51,204 bases of DNA from Rhodoferax lacus (GTDB lineage: Bacteria > Pseudomonadota > Gammaproteobacteria > Burkholderiales > Burkholderiaceae_C). Of this stretch, positions 1 to 8,195 are shown one piece after another; position 1 is the first letter of the stretch, and each line of letters opens with the position of its first letter. The stretch spans positions 1-51,204 of the forward strand of contig NZ_QFZK01000022.1 in assembly GCF_003415675.1 (NCBI RefSeq), in the 5' to 3' direction. The notes beneath the pieces are model-generated. The model had not been told where the DNA came from and made no database searches. It worked only from the letters and a program-made list of their open reading frames with translations. The translations under genes were made by a program, and so were the position numbers.

Positions 1-145
1 GGCGCACGGCCTCTTCGATGGCGATTTCGTCAAACGGGTTCATGCTCATCTTGACGTTGGCGATGTCTACCCCGCTGCCGTCCGATTTCACACGGACCTT
101 GACGTTGTAGTCCACCACGCGTTTGACTGCTACCAGGACTTTCAT
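1..145 (-). CDS. etfB: Electron transfer flavoprotein subunit beta, N-terminal part (runs off the window)
   Basis: Only the first 48 codons are inside the window. The product begins MKVLVAVKRVVDYNVKVRVK and continues with a segment containing KMSMNPFDEIAIEEAVR, which is the characteristic N-terminus of EtfB. In the family, EtfB pairs with EtfA to form a cytoplasmic FAD/AMP heterodimer that carries electrons from acyl-CoA and other dehydrogenases to ETF-ubiquinone oxidoreductase. The ATG is the complement of 143-145, and a purine-rich GGAG lies a few bases upstream on the minus strand (TGTGGAGCAGCAAAC-ATG), supporting this start. etfA would be expected next, beyond the left edge. A possible -10 (TACAAT, complement of 206-211) and a perfect palindrome at 182-197 precede it. 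Identification is strong; the rest of the gene cannot be seen. Confidence 0.9.
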   Translation of the reverse strand, partial: MKVLVAVKRVVDYNVKVRVKSDGSGVDIANVKMSMNPFDEIAIEEAVR

Positions 146-181
146 GTTTGCTGCTCCACAGGTTTGAATTCGGTTTTCGAC

Positions 182-197
182 TTGACGTGCACGTCAA
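182..197. promoter_or_regulatory. Perfect 16-bp palindrome, candidate operator of etfB
   Basis: TTGACGTGCACGTCAA is a perfect palindrome located 37-52 bases upstream of the etfB start codon and just downstream of a -10-like TACAAT (complement of 206-211). Its position around the expected transcription start suits a repressor. The ACGT-containing inverted half-sites resemble operators described for MerR-type LiuR regulators of branched-chain amino acid and fatty acid breakdown, whose regulons can include etf genes. The palindrome is seen directly; the regulator is an inference. Confidence 0.55.
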
Positions 198-214
198 CTC
201 TTTTGATTGTATGC

Positions 215-252
215 GGCCCGGACAGTCTTGACGTTTTCACGCAATCCGGGCC
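215..252. repeat. Inverted repeat GGCCCGGA / TCCGGGCC in the etfB-mscS intergenic region
   Basis: Arms at 215-222 and 245-252 are perfect 8-bp complements with a 22-base spacer that itself contains TTGACG (228-233 region), a partial match to the half-site of the nearby palindrome. It lies upstream of the probable etfB promoter and downstream of the MscS-family gene. It may be a hairpin or a regulatory site; no T-tract makes it a clear terminator. Confidence 0.35.
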
Positions 253-261
253 CCTTGATTC

Positions 262-292
262 ATGCAAAATAGAACGGTCGTGCTTTTTGCAT
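262..292. repeat. Inverted repeat ATGCAAAA / TTTTGCAT just downstream of the MscS-family gene
   Basis: Arms at 262-269 and 285-292 are perfect 8-bp complements with a 15-base spacer. The repeat lies 12 bases past the stop codon of the MscS-family gene. The stem is AT-rich, so it is a weak terminator candidate; a protein-binding site is equally possible. Confidence 0.3.
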
Positions 293-303
293 TGTAGTCC
301 GGT

Positions 304-1575
304 TTAGATCTGGTGCACCACCCGCTGCGGGTAGGGAATGTCAATCGCGTTGGCACGCAGTGCCGCCAGAATAGCGATATTGATGTCAGACTTCAGGCCG
401 CCCTGCCCGACCCCGGGATCGGCAATCCAGAAGCCCAGGGTGAACTCCAGTCCGTCCACACCAAAGTTGGACAACTGCGCCACCGGGCCGGGCTCCTGGA
501 GCACGCGCGGCTGGTCCGAGGCCGCCTTGAGCAACAGTGCGCACACCAGCTCCACGTTGCTGTCATAGCCCACCGAAACCACGGTGGACTGGTACACAAA
601 CGAGTCCGCCAAGGACAGGTTTTCCACCCGGCTGGTGATCATCATCTCGTTGGGGACTATGGACTCGCGGCCAGCCAGGGAACGGATGACGGTGTAGCGC
701 GCGTTGATCTGGGTAATCACGCCCTCGAAGTTGTCCACCCGCACGTTGTCGCCAATGCGCATGCTGCGCTCACCCAGGATGACAAAGCCCGACACATAGT
801 TGGCCGCCAGCTTTTGCAAACCCAGGCCAATACCCACGCCCACCGCACCGCCCAGAACGGAAAGGGCTGTGAGGTCAATGCCCACTGAAGTCAGCGCCAC
901 GATCAGGCCGACAAACATCAACAGTGCACGGGCAGCATTGCTGATGGCCTTGCGCACCGAAAGCTCCCCGCCCGTGGCGTTGCGCAGCACGCGCGTCTCG
1001 ATGCCAGCTGAAATCCACAAGGTGACGATCAACACCGCAACAGCCGTGAGCGCACCTTCGAGCACATTGCGCACCGACAGCGTGCTGTTGCCCACCTTCC
1101 AGGAGATCTGATCCAGCTCATTGAGCACCACCGGCAGCAGGCCACTTACCCACAGCACCATCAGCAGCCAGGCCAGCCAGGAAATGGTCTGCTCCAGCGG
1201 TTTGACCCACTTCGACTGCGTAAAGGCAACCTGCAACACCTTGACGCCCACACGGATCACCAGCAAGGACACCAGCACCGGGATGGCCACCTTGAACAGC
1301 GCCACCGACACAAATTTGGAGAGCACATCGCGCGCCACATAGGCCAGGCACAGCAAGACCAATGGGAACAGCGCGCCGTCTACATTGCGCCGGCCAAAGA
1401 AGATGGAGCGTTCATCCTGCATGCCCAAGGCGCGGCGCAGTCCGCGCACCAGTGCCCAGGCCAGCAACACGCACAAGCCCAGTGCCGCCAATTCCATCAG
1501 CACGGTGGGCTGGGACAGAGCGTTGAGCCAACCCTGAAAATCATCAATCGGTTCGGGGGCAGAGGGCTTTTGCAT
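304..1575 (-). CDS. MscS-family mechanosensitive ion channel
   Basis: The 423-aa product has several hydrophobic segments in the first ~230 residues, followed by the MscS pore and beta-domain signature: a Gly/Ala-rich helix (LGGAVGVGIGLGLQKLA), then YVSGFVILGERSMRIGDNVRV and a segment with VITQINARYTVIRS and IVPNEMMI. This is the usual order TM bundle, pore helix TM3, cytoplasmic beta domain, C-terminal alpha/beta domain. Family members sit in the inner membrane and open under membrane tension to release solutes during hypo-osmotic shock. At 423 aa it is longer than E. coli MscS (286 aa), so it belongs to a larger MscS-like subgroup with extra N-terminal helices. It follows the deacetylase-family gene on the same strand by 24 bases, so the two may be co-transcribed. 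Which subgroup it belongs to cannot be decided by eye. Confidence 0.88.
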   Translation of the reverse strand: MQKPSAPEPIDDFQGWLNALSQPTVLMELAALGLCVLLAWALVRGLRRALGMQDERSIFFGRRNVDGALFPLVLLCLAYVARDVLSKFVSVALFKVAIPVLVSLLVIRVGVKVLQVAFTQSKWVKPLEQTISWLAWLLMVLWVSGLLPVVLNELDQISWKVGNSTLSVRNVLEGALTAVAVLIVTLWISAGIETRVLRNATGGELSVRKAISNAARALLMFVGLIVALTSVGIDLTALSVLGGAVGVGIGLGLQKLAANYVSGFVILGERSMRIGDNVRVDNFEGVITQINARYTVIRSLAGRESIVPNEMMITSRVENLSLADSFVYQSTVVSVGYDSNVELVCALLLKAASDQPRVLQEPGPVAQLSNFGVDGLEFTLGFWIADPGVGQGGLKSDINIAILAALRANAIDIPYPQRVVHQI

Positions 1576-1599
1576 TCTTGATCGGGATTTGAAAAATTA

Positions 1600-2553
1600 T
1601 TACAGTCCGGCCAGCACGCGCACATGGGCTTCCACGCTGCGTGCCAGGGCATCGAGCTTGTAGCCGCCTTCCAGACAGGAGACCAGGCGGCCCTTGGCAT
1701 GGCGCGCGGCCACCTCCATCAGCTGCTGGGTGATCCAGGCGTAGTCGGCCTCCACCAGCGCCATCTGCCCCAGATCGTCTTCGCGGTGGGCATCAAAACC
1801 GGCACTCACCAGAATCAGCTCGGGCTGGAAGGCTTCCAGTCGCGGCAGCCAGGTGTCGCTCACCAGTGCGCGGATGGCGTCCCCCGCGGTGCGGGCGGGC
1901 ACCGGCACATTGAGCAGATTGCCGGCCGTGGATGTGGTGCCGCCAAACGGGTAGAACGGGTGCTGGAAAAAGCTGGCCATCAGGATGCGCGCGTCGCCCG
2001 CCACGATGTCTTCGGTGCCATTGCCGTGGTGCACATCAAAGTCGATGATGGCCACGCGCTGCAGGCCGTGGCGCTCCAGCGCATAGAGGGCCGCCACCGC
2101 CACATTGTTGAAAAAACAAAAGCCCATGGCCTTGTCGCGGCAGGCGTGGTGACCGGGCGGGCGCACAGCGCAAAAGGCATTGTCCAGCTCGCCGGCCATC
2201 ACCGCATCGGTAGCGGCCAGGGCCGCACCGGCGGCACGCAGGGCGGCGTCCCAGGTGTGGACATTGATGCGGGTGTCCGGGTCAATCTGCGCGTGCTTGG
2301 GGCCACCCGCCTGCATCTCGTCGCGCAAGCCGTCGGTCAGGCCGCGCAGGGATGCAATGTGCATGCGGCCATGGGCCAGTTCCAGGTCAGCAATCGGGGC
2401 CTGCGGCGCCTCGCGCCGCAGCAGCGCAGCCATCACGCCGCTGTCCTGCAAACGCTGCTCTATGGCGGCCAATCGGTACGGGGATTCGGGGTGACCAAAA
2501 CCCATCTCATGCAGGCTGCAGTCGGCGTGAAAAAAGAAACCGGTCTTGTTCAC
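1600..2553 (-). CDS. Histone deacetylase-family (class II-like) amidohydrolase
   Basis: The product has the arginase/deacetylase fold motifs in order: FFFHADCSLHEMG and HPESPYRL near the start, RPPGHHA with the paired histidines, FCFFNNVA, the metal-binding DFDVHHGNGTEDI, and the second metal Asp in SAGFDAHRED followed by the GGY loop (CLEGGYKLDAL). Family members remove acyl groups from lysines, polyamines or small amides with a Zn2+ ion; the bacterial substrate here is unknown. I place the start at the GTG complementary to 2551-2553 (VNKTGFFFHAD...), giving about 317 aa. An upstream in-frame ATG at 2613 would overlap the divergent moxR start by 19 bases and add 20 residues of no family resemblance. 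It lies 24 bases ahead of the MscS-family gene. Confidence 0.88.
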   Translation of the reverse strand: MNKTGFFFHADCSLHEMGFGHPESPYRLAAIEQRLQDSGVMAALLRREAPQAPIADLELAHGRMHIASLRGLTDGLRDEMQAGGPKHAQIDPDTRINVHTWDAALRAAGAALAATDAVMAGELDNAFCAVRPPGHHACRDKAMGFCFFNNVAVAALYALERHGLQRVAIIDFDVHHGNGTEDIVAGDARILMASFFQHPFYPFGGTTSTAGNLLNVPVPARTAGDAIRALVSDTWLPRLEAFQPELILVSAGFDAHREDDLGQMALVEADYAWITQQLMEVAARHAKGRLVSCLEGGYKLDALARSVEAHVRVLAGL

Positions 2554-2594
2554 AGGAGGACTCGCAATTTGGAAAATTCGGGTAACGTCCTGCC

Positions 2595-3515
2595 ATGGAC
2601 GTACAACATACACTCAAAAATTTGACTCTTCAGCTTAACACGGTGATTGTGGGCAAACCCAGCCAGATCCAGGACTGTGTAGCCTGCCTGCTGGCCGGTG
2701 GCCACCTGCTGATTGATGACGTCCCCGGGGTCGGAAAGACCACACTGGCCCATGCGCTGGCACGCAGCTTCGGTCTGCAGTTTTCACGCGTGCAGTTCAC
2801 CTCCGACCTGATGCCCAGCGACCTCTCGGGCGTCTCGGTCTACGAGCGCGGCAAGGAAGCCTTTGTGTTCCACCCCGGCCCCATCTTTGCGCAGGTGCTG
2901 CTGGCTGATGAGATCAACCGCGCCAGCCCCAAGACCCAAAGCGCGCTGCTCGAAGCCATGGAAGAAAAGCAGGTGTCGGTAGAGGGCGCCACCCGGCCCC
3001 TGCCCGAGCCCTTCTTTGTGATCGCCACGCAAAACCCGCTGGACCAGATCGGCACCTACCCGCTGCCGGAATCGCAGCTGGACCGCTTTTTGATGCGCAT
3101 CTCGCTGGGCTATCCGGACCGCGCGGCCGAGCGCGAACTGCTGGCAGGACGCGACCGCCGCGCCATGGTGGACGCCCTGGCCACGGTGATGCAGCCGGGC
3201 GAGCTCAAGCAGCTGCAGGCCCTGGTGCAGGCCGTGCACTGCGCAGACCCTTTGCTGGACTATGTGCAGGACTTGATAGCGGCCACCCGTTCGGGCCAGT
3301 GGTTTGTGCAGGGCCTGAGCCCGCGCGCCGGCATCGCCCTGCTGCGCGCCGCGCAAGCCCAGGCGCTGCTGAGCGGGCGCGACTATGTGGCGCCTGACGA
3401 TGTGCAGGCCATCTTGCCGCAGACCATTGCGCACCGCTTGGTGCCCGTGGATAGCGCTTCGCGTGGGGCACAGGAGCAGGTTCGCGCCATGCTGGCAGCT
3501 GTGCCGCTTCCCTGA
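2595..3515 (+). CDS. MoxR-family AAA+ ATPase
   Basis: The 306-aa product is full length for MoxR proteins (about 300-330 aa). Walker A is DVPGVGKTT (residues 42-50), Walker B is LLADEINRASPKTQSALLEAMEE, followed by sensor 1 (VIATQNP) and the QLDRFLMR arginine-finger region; the C-terminal lid has LSPRAGIALLRAAQA. MoxR ATPases are cytoplasmic chaperone-like assembly factors and commonly pair with DUF58 proteins and TgpA-type transglutaminases, which are the next two genes here. An in-frame stop just upstream (TAA at 2583-2585) fixes ATG 2595 as the first start. Unusually, about 455 bases separate it from the DUF58 gene because of the repeat-ended element at about 3598-3914. Confidence 0.93.
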   Translation: MDVQHTLKNLTLQLNTVIVGKPSQIQDCVACLLAGGHLLIDDVPGVGKTTLAHALARSFGLQFSRVQFTSDLMPSDLSGVSVYERGKEAFVFHPGPIFAQVLLADEINRASPKTQSALLEAMEEKQVSVEGATRPLPEPFFVIATQNPLDQIGTYPLPESQLDRFLMRISLGYPDRAAERELLAGRDRRAMVDALATVMQPGELKQLQALVQAVHCADPLLDYVQDLIAATRSGQWFVQGLSPRAGIALLRAAQAQALLSGRDYVAPDDVQAILPQTIAHRLVPVDSASRGAQEQVRAMLAAVPLP

Positions 3516-3597
3516 ATGACTGGCTGCATGGCTTTGCATACGAACTTCCGTTGTCATTTTGTTTGGGGTGGGGTTGTGCCCTGCGGGGCTTTTGTAG

Positions 3598-3914
3598 GCC
3601 CCCCCTATCCCCCCCGCCCCTTTCACCCCCGCCGGGGTGAAAGGGGAGCCAAATCGGACAGCACATTTGGTTACGTCGCTTCGGCTGCGGCCTTGCAGGC
3701 GCAGCGATGGGATGCATTGCCTTTTCCCCTTCAATTTGCGTTGGCCCCCTCTGCGTATCCGGCGCTCGGAACTCGTGACGTGAGGCCTGGGCAAGCCACA
3801 ACAGTGGCGACGCACCGAATTTTTTTCCTTAGTCGGAGCACAGAAGCAAAATCGGCTGTCCGCATCAGGCACCCCTTACCCCGACGGGGGGTAAGGGGCG
3901 GGGGGGATGGGGGA
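3598..3914. repeat. Non-coding miniature element with G/C-hairpin inverted ends (MITE-like)
   Basis: The gap between moxR and the DUF58 gene (3516-3970) holds an element whose two ends mirror each other. The left end reads CCCCCCTATCCCCCCCG followed by a perfect 13-bp stem (CCCCTTTCACCCC at 3617-3629 with GGGGTGAAAGGGG at 3634-3646, 4-base loop). The right end has an 11-bp stem (CCCCTTACCCC 3872-3882 with GGGGTAAGGGG 3888-3898) followed by CGGGGGGGATGGGGG (3899-3913), the near-complement of the left end. The internal ~220 bases carry no convincing coding frame. I see no transposase and no clear target-site duplication. A reading frame crosses the region on each strand, but the translations look like non-coding sequence. 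Confidence 0.6.
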
Positions 3915-3970
3915 GTCAAAACAAACCCCTCACCGCAAAACAAAACCCATCACTCCAGCGGAAGATAAAA

Positions 3971-4987
3971 GTGTCCGCCGACAAAAAGCTCAAAAAGCCC
4001 AAACTGCCCAACCCGCTGCTCCACCCCGTGCAGCACGTCCGCGCACGCATCAACCGCTTCTGGGTGGGCCGCCTCAAGCCCGCCGACAGCACCACGCTTA
4101 CGCAACACAACGTCTACATCCTCCCCACCCGCCCCGGCTGGATGCTGGGCCTGACCCTGCTGGTGCTGCTGATTGCCAGCATCAACTACCAGCTCAACCT
4201 GGGCTATGTGTTGACCTTTTTGCTGGCCGGTTGCGCCGTGGTGGGCATGCATGTGTGCCACGGCACGCTGCGTGGGTTGTCCATGCACCTGCTCACGCCC
4301 GAGCCCACGTTTGTGGGCAGCGCCGCCCTGTTGACCGTGCAACTGCAGAACCCGCGCAAGACGCCGCGCTACGGCATTGGCCTGGCCCTGCTGGGCACGC
4401 AGCAGTGGAGCTGGACCAATGTAGAGGCCCAGGGGAGCGCCAGCGTGCACATTGCGGTGCACCCGGACAAGCGAGGCCTGCAGGACCTGCCCGCGCTGAC
4501 GGCAGAAACCCACTTTCCCCTGGGCACCTTCCGGGTCTGGACGGTGTGGCGGCCTGCGGCCAGGCTGCTGGTGTATCCGGCAGCCGAACGGCAGGCGCCC
4601 CCACTGCCGCCGGGCGCACCCAGCGCGGGCGGCACTGCCACCGCGCAACGCCAGGCCAGTGGCGAGTTTGACGGCGTGCGCGCCTACCGCCGGGGCGATG
4701 CACTCAAAACCGTGGTCTGGAAGAAGGTCGCCAAGGCGGGCCAGCTGGTCAGCCGCGACACCCAGCAGGCCCAGCGCTTTGAGCTCTGGCTGGACCTACA
4801 GCAGACCGGCCACTTTGCAGGGTCTGCGGCTTCGCTGGAGCACAAGCTCTCGCGCCTGTGCGCCTGGGTGCTGGCCGCCCACCGGCAGGACTTGCGCTAC
4901 GGCCTGCGCCTGCCGGGCCAGGACATCGCACCCGACAGTGGTGAGGCGCACAAGCGCGCCTGCCTGACGGCTCTGGCCCTGTACTGA
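3971..4987 (+). CDS. DUF58 domain-containing protein
   Basis: The product starts from GTG 3971 (GGAAGA lies about 8 bases upstream) and is 338 aa. Two hydrophobic segments occur at roughly residues 55-90 (GWMLGLTLLVLLIASI and LGYVLTFLLAGCAVVG). The C-terminal half carries the DUF58 hallmark EFDGVRAYRRGDALKTVVWKKVAK, a von Willebrand A-like domain signature (family form E-F-x-x-x-R-x-Y-x-x-G-D). DUF58 proteins are membrane-anchored partners of MoxR ATPases, and the moxR gene upstream and TgpA-like gene 12 bases downstream complete the usual trio. The exact biochemical role of the trio is not settled. The likely promoter arrangement is disturbed by the hairpin-ended element directly upstream. 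Confidence 0.88.
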   Translation: MSADKKLKKPKLPNPLLHPVQHVRARINRFWVGRLKPADSTTLTQHNVYILPTRPGWMLGLTLLVLLIASINYQLNLGYVLTFLLAGCAVVGMHVCHGTLRGLSMHLLTPEPTFVGSAALLTVQLQNPRKTPRYGIGLALLGTQQWSWTNVEAQGSASVHIAVHPDKRGLQDLPALTAETHFPLGTFRVWTVWRPAARLLVYPAAERQAPPLPPGAPSAGGTATAQRQASGEFDGVRAYRRGDALKTVVWKKVAKAGQLVSRDTQQAQRFELWLDLQQTGHFAGSAASLEHKLSRLCAWVLAAHRQDLRYGLRLPGQDIAPDSGEAHKRACLTALALY

Positions 4988-4999
4988 TTGGCCCCACCC

Positions 5000-7021
5000 A
5001 TGCAACTGCTGCACCGCCTCAAACACCTGCCGCGCGATACCCGCGACACCCTGTTCCTGCTGCTGGTCATCGCCTGGATCTTGCTGCCGCTGGTAGAGCC
5101 CCTGCCCCTGTGGTGCAGCGCCATGGCGGCGCTGGTGCTGCTGTGGCGCAGCTGGATTGCCGTAAAGGGCCGGCCCCTGCCCTCGCGCTGGTGGCTGCTG
5201 CTCTTGCTGCTGCTGGCTGCGGGCGCCACCTGGTACAGCCACCACACGCTGATGGGGCGTGATGCGGGCGTCACCTTTATTGCCGTGCTGCTGGCGCTCA
5301 AGACGCTGGAAATGCGCGCCCGGCGCGACGCGTTTGTGGTGTTCTTCCTGGGCTTTTTTGCGCTGCTGTCGAACTTCTTCTTCTCGCAAAGCCTGCTCAC
5401 AGCAGCCTCGATGGTCATTGGCCTGCTGGGCCTGCTGACCGCTCTGGTCAACCACCACATGCCGGTGGGCCGCCCGCCCCTGCTGCTGGCCGCGCGCACG
5501 GCGGCCGGCATGGCGCTGCTGGGTGCGCCCATCATGGTGGTGCTGTTTGTGCTGTTCCCGCGCATTGCGCCGCTGTGGGGTTTGCCGGGAGACGCCATGG
5601 GCGGGCGCAGCGGCCTGTCGGCCACGGTGCAGGTGGGCGCCATCGCCAGCCTGGCGCTGGACAGCAGCGTGGCCATGCGGGTGCGCTTTGAGGGCGCAGT
5701 TCCCGCGCAGCGCGACCTGTATTTCCGCGGCCCCGTGCTCTCCACCTTTGACGGGCGCGAGTGGAAGCCGCTGCGCTCGTCCTTCCCACAAGCCCTGCAG
5801 CTGGCCAGTCGGCTGCAGGTCAGCGGCACCCCGATCAAATACGAGCTGACCCTCGAAGGCAACCGCCAGCCCTGGCTGCCGCTGCTGGACGCAACGCCCG
5901 AGCCACCCACCCTGAAGGGCTACACCACCCGCATGGACTCGGCGCTGCAGTGGACCACCGATAGACCAATAGGCGAGCTGGTGCGCCTGCAGGCGCAAAG
6001 CTACACGGCATTTCGCCACGGGCCGCTGCAACAGGAGCTGGGCCTGCAGGACATGATTGAATTGCCCGCGGGCTACAACCCGCGCACCCTGCAATACGCC
6101 CTGGAGATGCGGCGCGACCCGCGCTACGCCAGGGCCGATGCCCCCACCCTGGTGGCGGCCGTGCTGGACAAGTTGCGCACCGGCGGCTACCGCTACACGC
6201 TGGACCCCGGTGTGTATGGCAGCAACACGGCCGACGAATTCTGGTTTGACCGCAAGGAAGGCTTTTGCGAGCACATCGCCTCCAGCTTTGTGCTGCTGAT
6301 GCGCGCGCTGGACGTACCCGCCCGCATGGTCACCGGCTACCAGGGTGGCGAGCTCAATGGGGTGGACGGCTTCTGGACCGTGCGCCAGAGCGATGCCCAC
6401 GCCTGGACCGAGGTGTGGATGGCCGGCCAGGGCTGGGTGCGCGTGGACCCGACCTCGGCCGTGGCCCCGGCGCGCACCGGCAGCCTGCAGCGGCTGCTGC
6501 CGCCGCGCAGTGTGGTGGCGCAGGCCCTGGGTGCCATCAGCCCGGGCTTCGAGATCAACCTGCGCGCCCTGTGGGAAGCCAGCAACAACCGCTGGAACCA
6601 GTGGGTGTTGAACTACTCCCAGAGCCAGCAGCTCAATCTGCTGCGCAACATCGGCTTCAATGCGCCGAGCTGGGAAGACCTGGGCTCGGTGCTGATCGCC
6701 CTGGTCGTGGGGGTGAGCCTGCTGGGCGCCGCCTGGACCCAATGGGACCGCAGCCGCCAGGACCCCTGGCTGCGTCTGCTGCAGGCAGCGTCGGCCAAGC
6801 TGCAGCGGGCTGGCTTGCCCGTGGCGCCCAACACCCCGCCGCGCCAACTGGCCCTGGCCTTGCAGGGCCATGCGGGGATGGAAGGCATTCAGGACTGGCT
6901 GCTGCGCCTGGAGTCCTGGCGCTATGCACCCAAGGCGGACAACAGGCCCCGCACGCTGGGTACACTGCGCAAGGAGTTTGGCCAGCTGCGCTGGCCGCAA
7001 CGCCTGCCACCCACTGCCTGA
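5000..7021 (+). CDS. tgpA: TgpA-type membrane transglutaminase-fold protein
   Basis: I choose ATG 5000 over the TTG at 4988, giving 673 aa. The first ~190 residues contain several transmembrane helices (the DUF3488 region, ending about AAGMALLGAPIMVVLFVLFP). A large periplasmic part follows and holds the transglutaminase core with a visible triad: Cys423 in GFCEHIASSF, His467 in SDAHAWTEVW and Asp483 in WVRVDPTSAV. Another TM segment (VLIALVVGVSLLGAAW) precedes a C-terminal cytoplasmic DUF4129-like tail. In Pseudomonas, TgpA is an essential periplasmic transglutaminase. Being the third gene after moxR and DUF58 matches the common cluster. It is followed after 10 bases by mltB, which suggests a cell-envelope operon. 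Confidence 0.9.
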   Translation: MQLLHRLKHLPRDTRDTLFLLLVIAWILLPLVEPLPLWCSAMAALVLLWRSWIAVKGRPLPSRWWLLLLLLLAAGATWYSHHTLMGRDAGVTFIAVLLALKTLEMRARRDAFVVFFLGFFALLSNFFFSQSLLTAASMVIGLLGLLTALVNHHMPVGRPPLLLAARTAAGMALLGAPIMVVLFVLFPRIAPLWGLPGDAMGGRSGLSATVQVGAIASLALDSSVAMRVRFEGAVPAQRDLYFRGPVLSTFDGREWKPLRSSFPQALQLASRLQVSGTPIKYELTLEGNRQPWLPLLDATPEPPTLKGYTTRMDSALQWTTDRPIGELVRLQAQSYTAFRHGPLQQELGLQDMIELPAGYNPRTLQYALEMRRDPRYARADAPTLVAAVLDKLRTGGYRYTLDPGVYGSNTADEFWFDRKEGFCEHIASSFVLLMRALDVPARMVTGYQGGELNGVDGFWTVRQSDAHAWTEVWMAGQGWVRVDPTSAVAPARTGSLQRLLPPRSVVAQALGAISPGFEINLRALWEASNNRWNQWVLNYSQSQQLNLLRNIGFNAPSWEDLGSVLIALVVGVSLLGAAWTQWDRSRQDPWLRLLQAASAKLQRAGLPVAPNTPPRQLALALQGHAGMEGIQDWLLRLESWRYAPKADNRPRTLGTLRKEFGQLRWPQRLPPTA

Positions 7022-7031
7022 GACCGACGAC

Positions 7032-8192
7032 GTGAAACCTATAACAAAAACCATCGCCACCTTGCTGCTGGCCGTCTGCGCATTGCAGGCCGTGGCCACC
7101 GTGAAGAAGCCCATCAAAAAAACCAGCGCCAACCGAGCCGCAGCCCTGGCCGAGAGCGCCGCAAAAAACAAGGGTCCGCTCTATGACGGACGGGCCGAAG
7201 TGATGCAACAGGCCGATGCCATTGCGGCCAGCCGGGGCCTGGAGCGCGACTGGGTGCGCCAGGCCATCGGCCAGGCGCATTACATGCCCGGCATTGCCAA
7301 GGCCATCCTGCCACCGCCCGTGGGTGTACCCAAAAACTGGGCGCTGTACCGCAGCCGCTTTGTGGAGCCCCTGCGCATCAAGGCCGGCACCAAGTTCTGG
7401 CTGGCCAACCAGGACACCCTGCAGCGCGCCGAAGAGCAGACCGGTGTGCCCGCCAACATCATTGTTGGCATCGTGGGGGTAGAGACCATTTACGGCCAGA
7501 ACGTGGGCAACTTCCGCGTGATTGACGCGCTTTGCACGCTGGCCTTTGACTTTCCGACCGCCCACCCCAAGGCCGAGGCCCGGGCGGCATTTTTCCGGTC
7601 CGAGCTGGAGGAATACCTGGCGCTGACTGCGCGCACCCACACCGACCCGCTGGCCCTGCGCGGCAGCTATGCCGGTGCCATGGGCTGGCCGCAGTTCATG
7701 CCCTCGAGCTGGAGCCGCTATGCCATCGACTTTGATGGCGACGGCCGGGTCGACCTGTTCAACAGCCAGGCCGATGTCATCGGCTCGGTGGCCAACTACT
7801 TCCAGGCCTTTCACTGGCAGCGCGGCCTGCCAACCCATTACCCGATGCGCTTTGACGCCGCCACGCTGGACTTGCCCGCCCTGCTGGCACCCGACATCAA
7901 GCCCAGTTTCAGCGTGGCCGAACTGGCCGCCAAAGGTGTGGTGCTGGAAGGCGCGGGCGCTGTGGCCACGGGCCCGCTGGCACTGATCGAATTGCAGAAC
8001 GGTGAAGACGCACCGCTGTACGTGGCCGGCACCGAAAACTTTTATGCCATCACCCGTTACAACTGGAGCAGCTACTACGCCATGGCCGTGATCGAGCTGG
8101 GGCAGGCCGTGGCCGAGGCGGTGGCCGCGCGCAAACTGGCCCAGGTACCGGTACAAAACGCAGCCACCAGCGAAGCGGGCATGACAAAATAA
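7032..8192 (+). CDS. mltB: Membrane-bound lytic murein transglycosylase B
   Basis: Starting at GTG 7032 (10 bases after the tgpA stop) the product is 386 aa with a signal peptide (KPITKTIATLLLAVCALQAVA). A longer in-frame start inside tgpA would add residues with no family resemblance. The catalytic region reads IIVGIVGVETIYGQNVGNF, with Glu151 as the expected general acid. Downstream are FPTAHPKAEARAAFF, YAGAMGWPQFMPSSW and YAIDFDGDGRVDL, all typical of the MltB/Slt-B family, followed by the C-terminal NFYAITRYNWSSYYAMAV. Family members cut the glycan strands of peptidoglycan, forming 1,6-anhydromuramic acid. No lipobox cysteine follows the signal peptide, so it may be a soluble periplasmic form. 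Confidence 0.93.
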   Translation: MKPITKTIATLLLAVCALQAVATVKKPIKKTSANRAAALAESAAKNKGPLYDGRAEVMQQADAIAASRGLERDWVRQAIGQAHYMPGIAKAILPPPVGVPKNWALYRSRFVEPLRIKAGTKFWLANQDTLQRAEEQTGVPANIIVGIVGVETIYGQNVGNFRVIDALCTLAFDFPTAHPKAEARAAFFRSELEEYLALTARTHTDPLALRGSYAGAMGWPQFMPSSWSRYAIDFDGDGRVDLFNSQADVIGSVANYFQAFHWQRGLPTHYPMRFDAATLDLPALLAPDIKPSFSVAELAAKGVVLEGAGAVATGPLALIELQNGEDAPLYVAGTENFYAITRYNWSSYYAMAVIELGQAVAEAVAARKLAQVPVQNAATSEAGMTK

Positions 8193-8195
8193 GCC

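Noticed and set aside
2784..3872. A 362-codon minus-strand frame across moxR and the hairpin element
   Set aside because: It overlaps most of moxR antisense and crosses both long repeats; the translation has no recognisable domain.
3516..3968. A 150-codon plus-strand frame directly after moxR
   Set aside because: It reads through the whole hairpin-ended element, and its translation (poly-Pro/Arg) looks like translated repeat.
4796..7171. A 791-codon open frame opposite the DUF58 and tgpA genes
   Set aside because: It is antisense to genes with clear domains, rich in Gln, His, Gly and Arg as expected from antisense of GC-rich DNA, and shows no family motif. The same applies to long antisense frames at 16185-17942, 18015-19154, 33362-35500 and 40494-42929.
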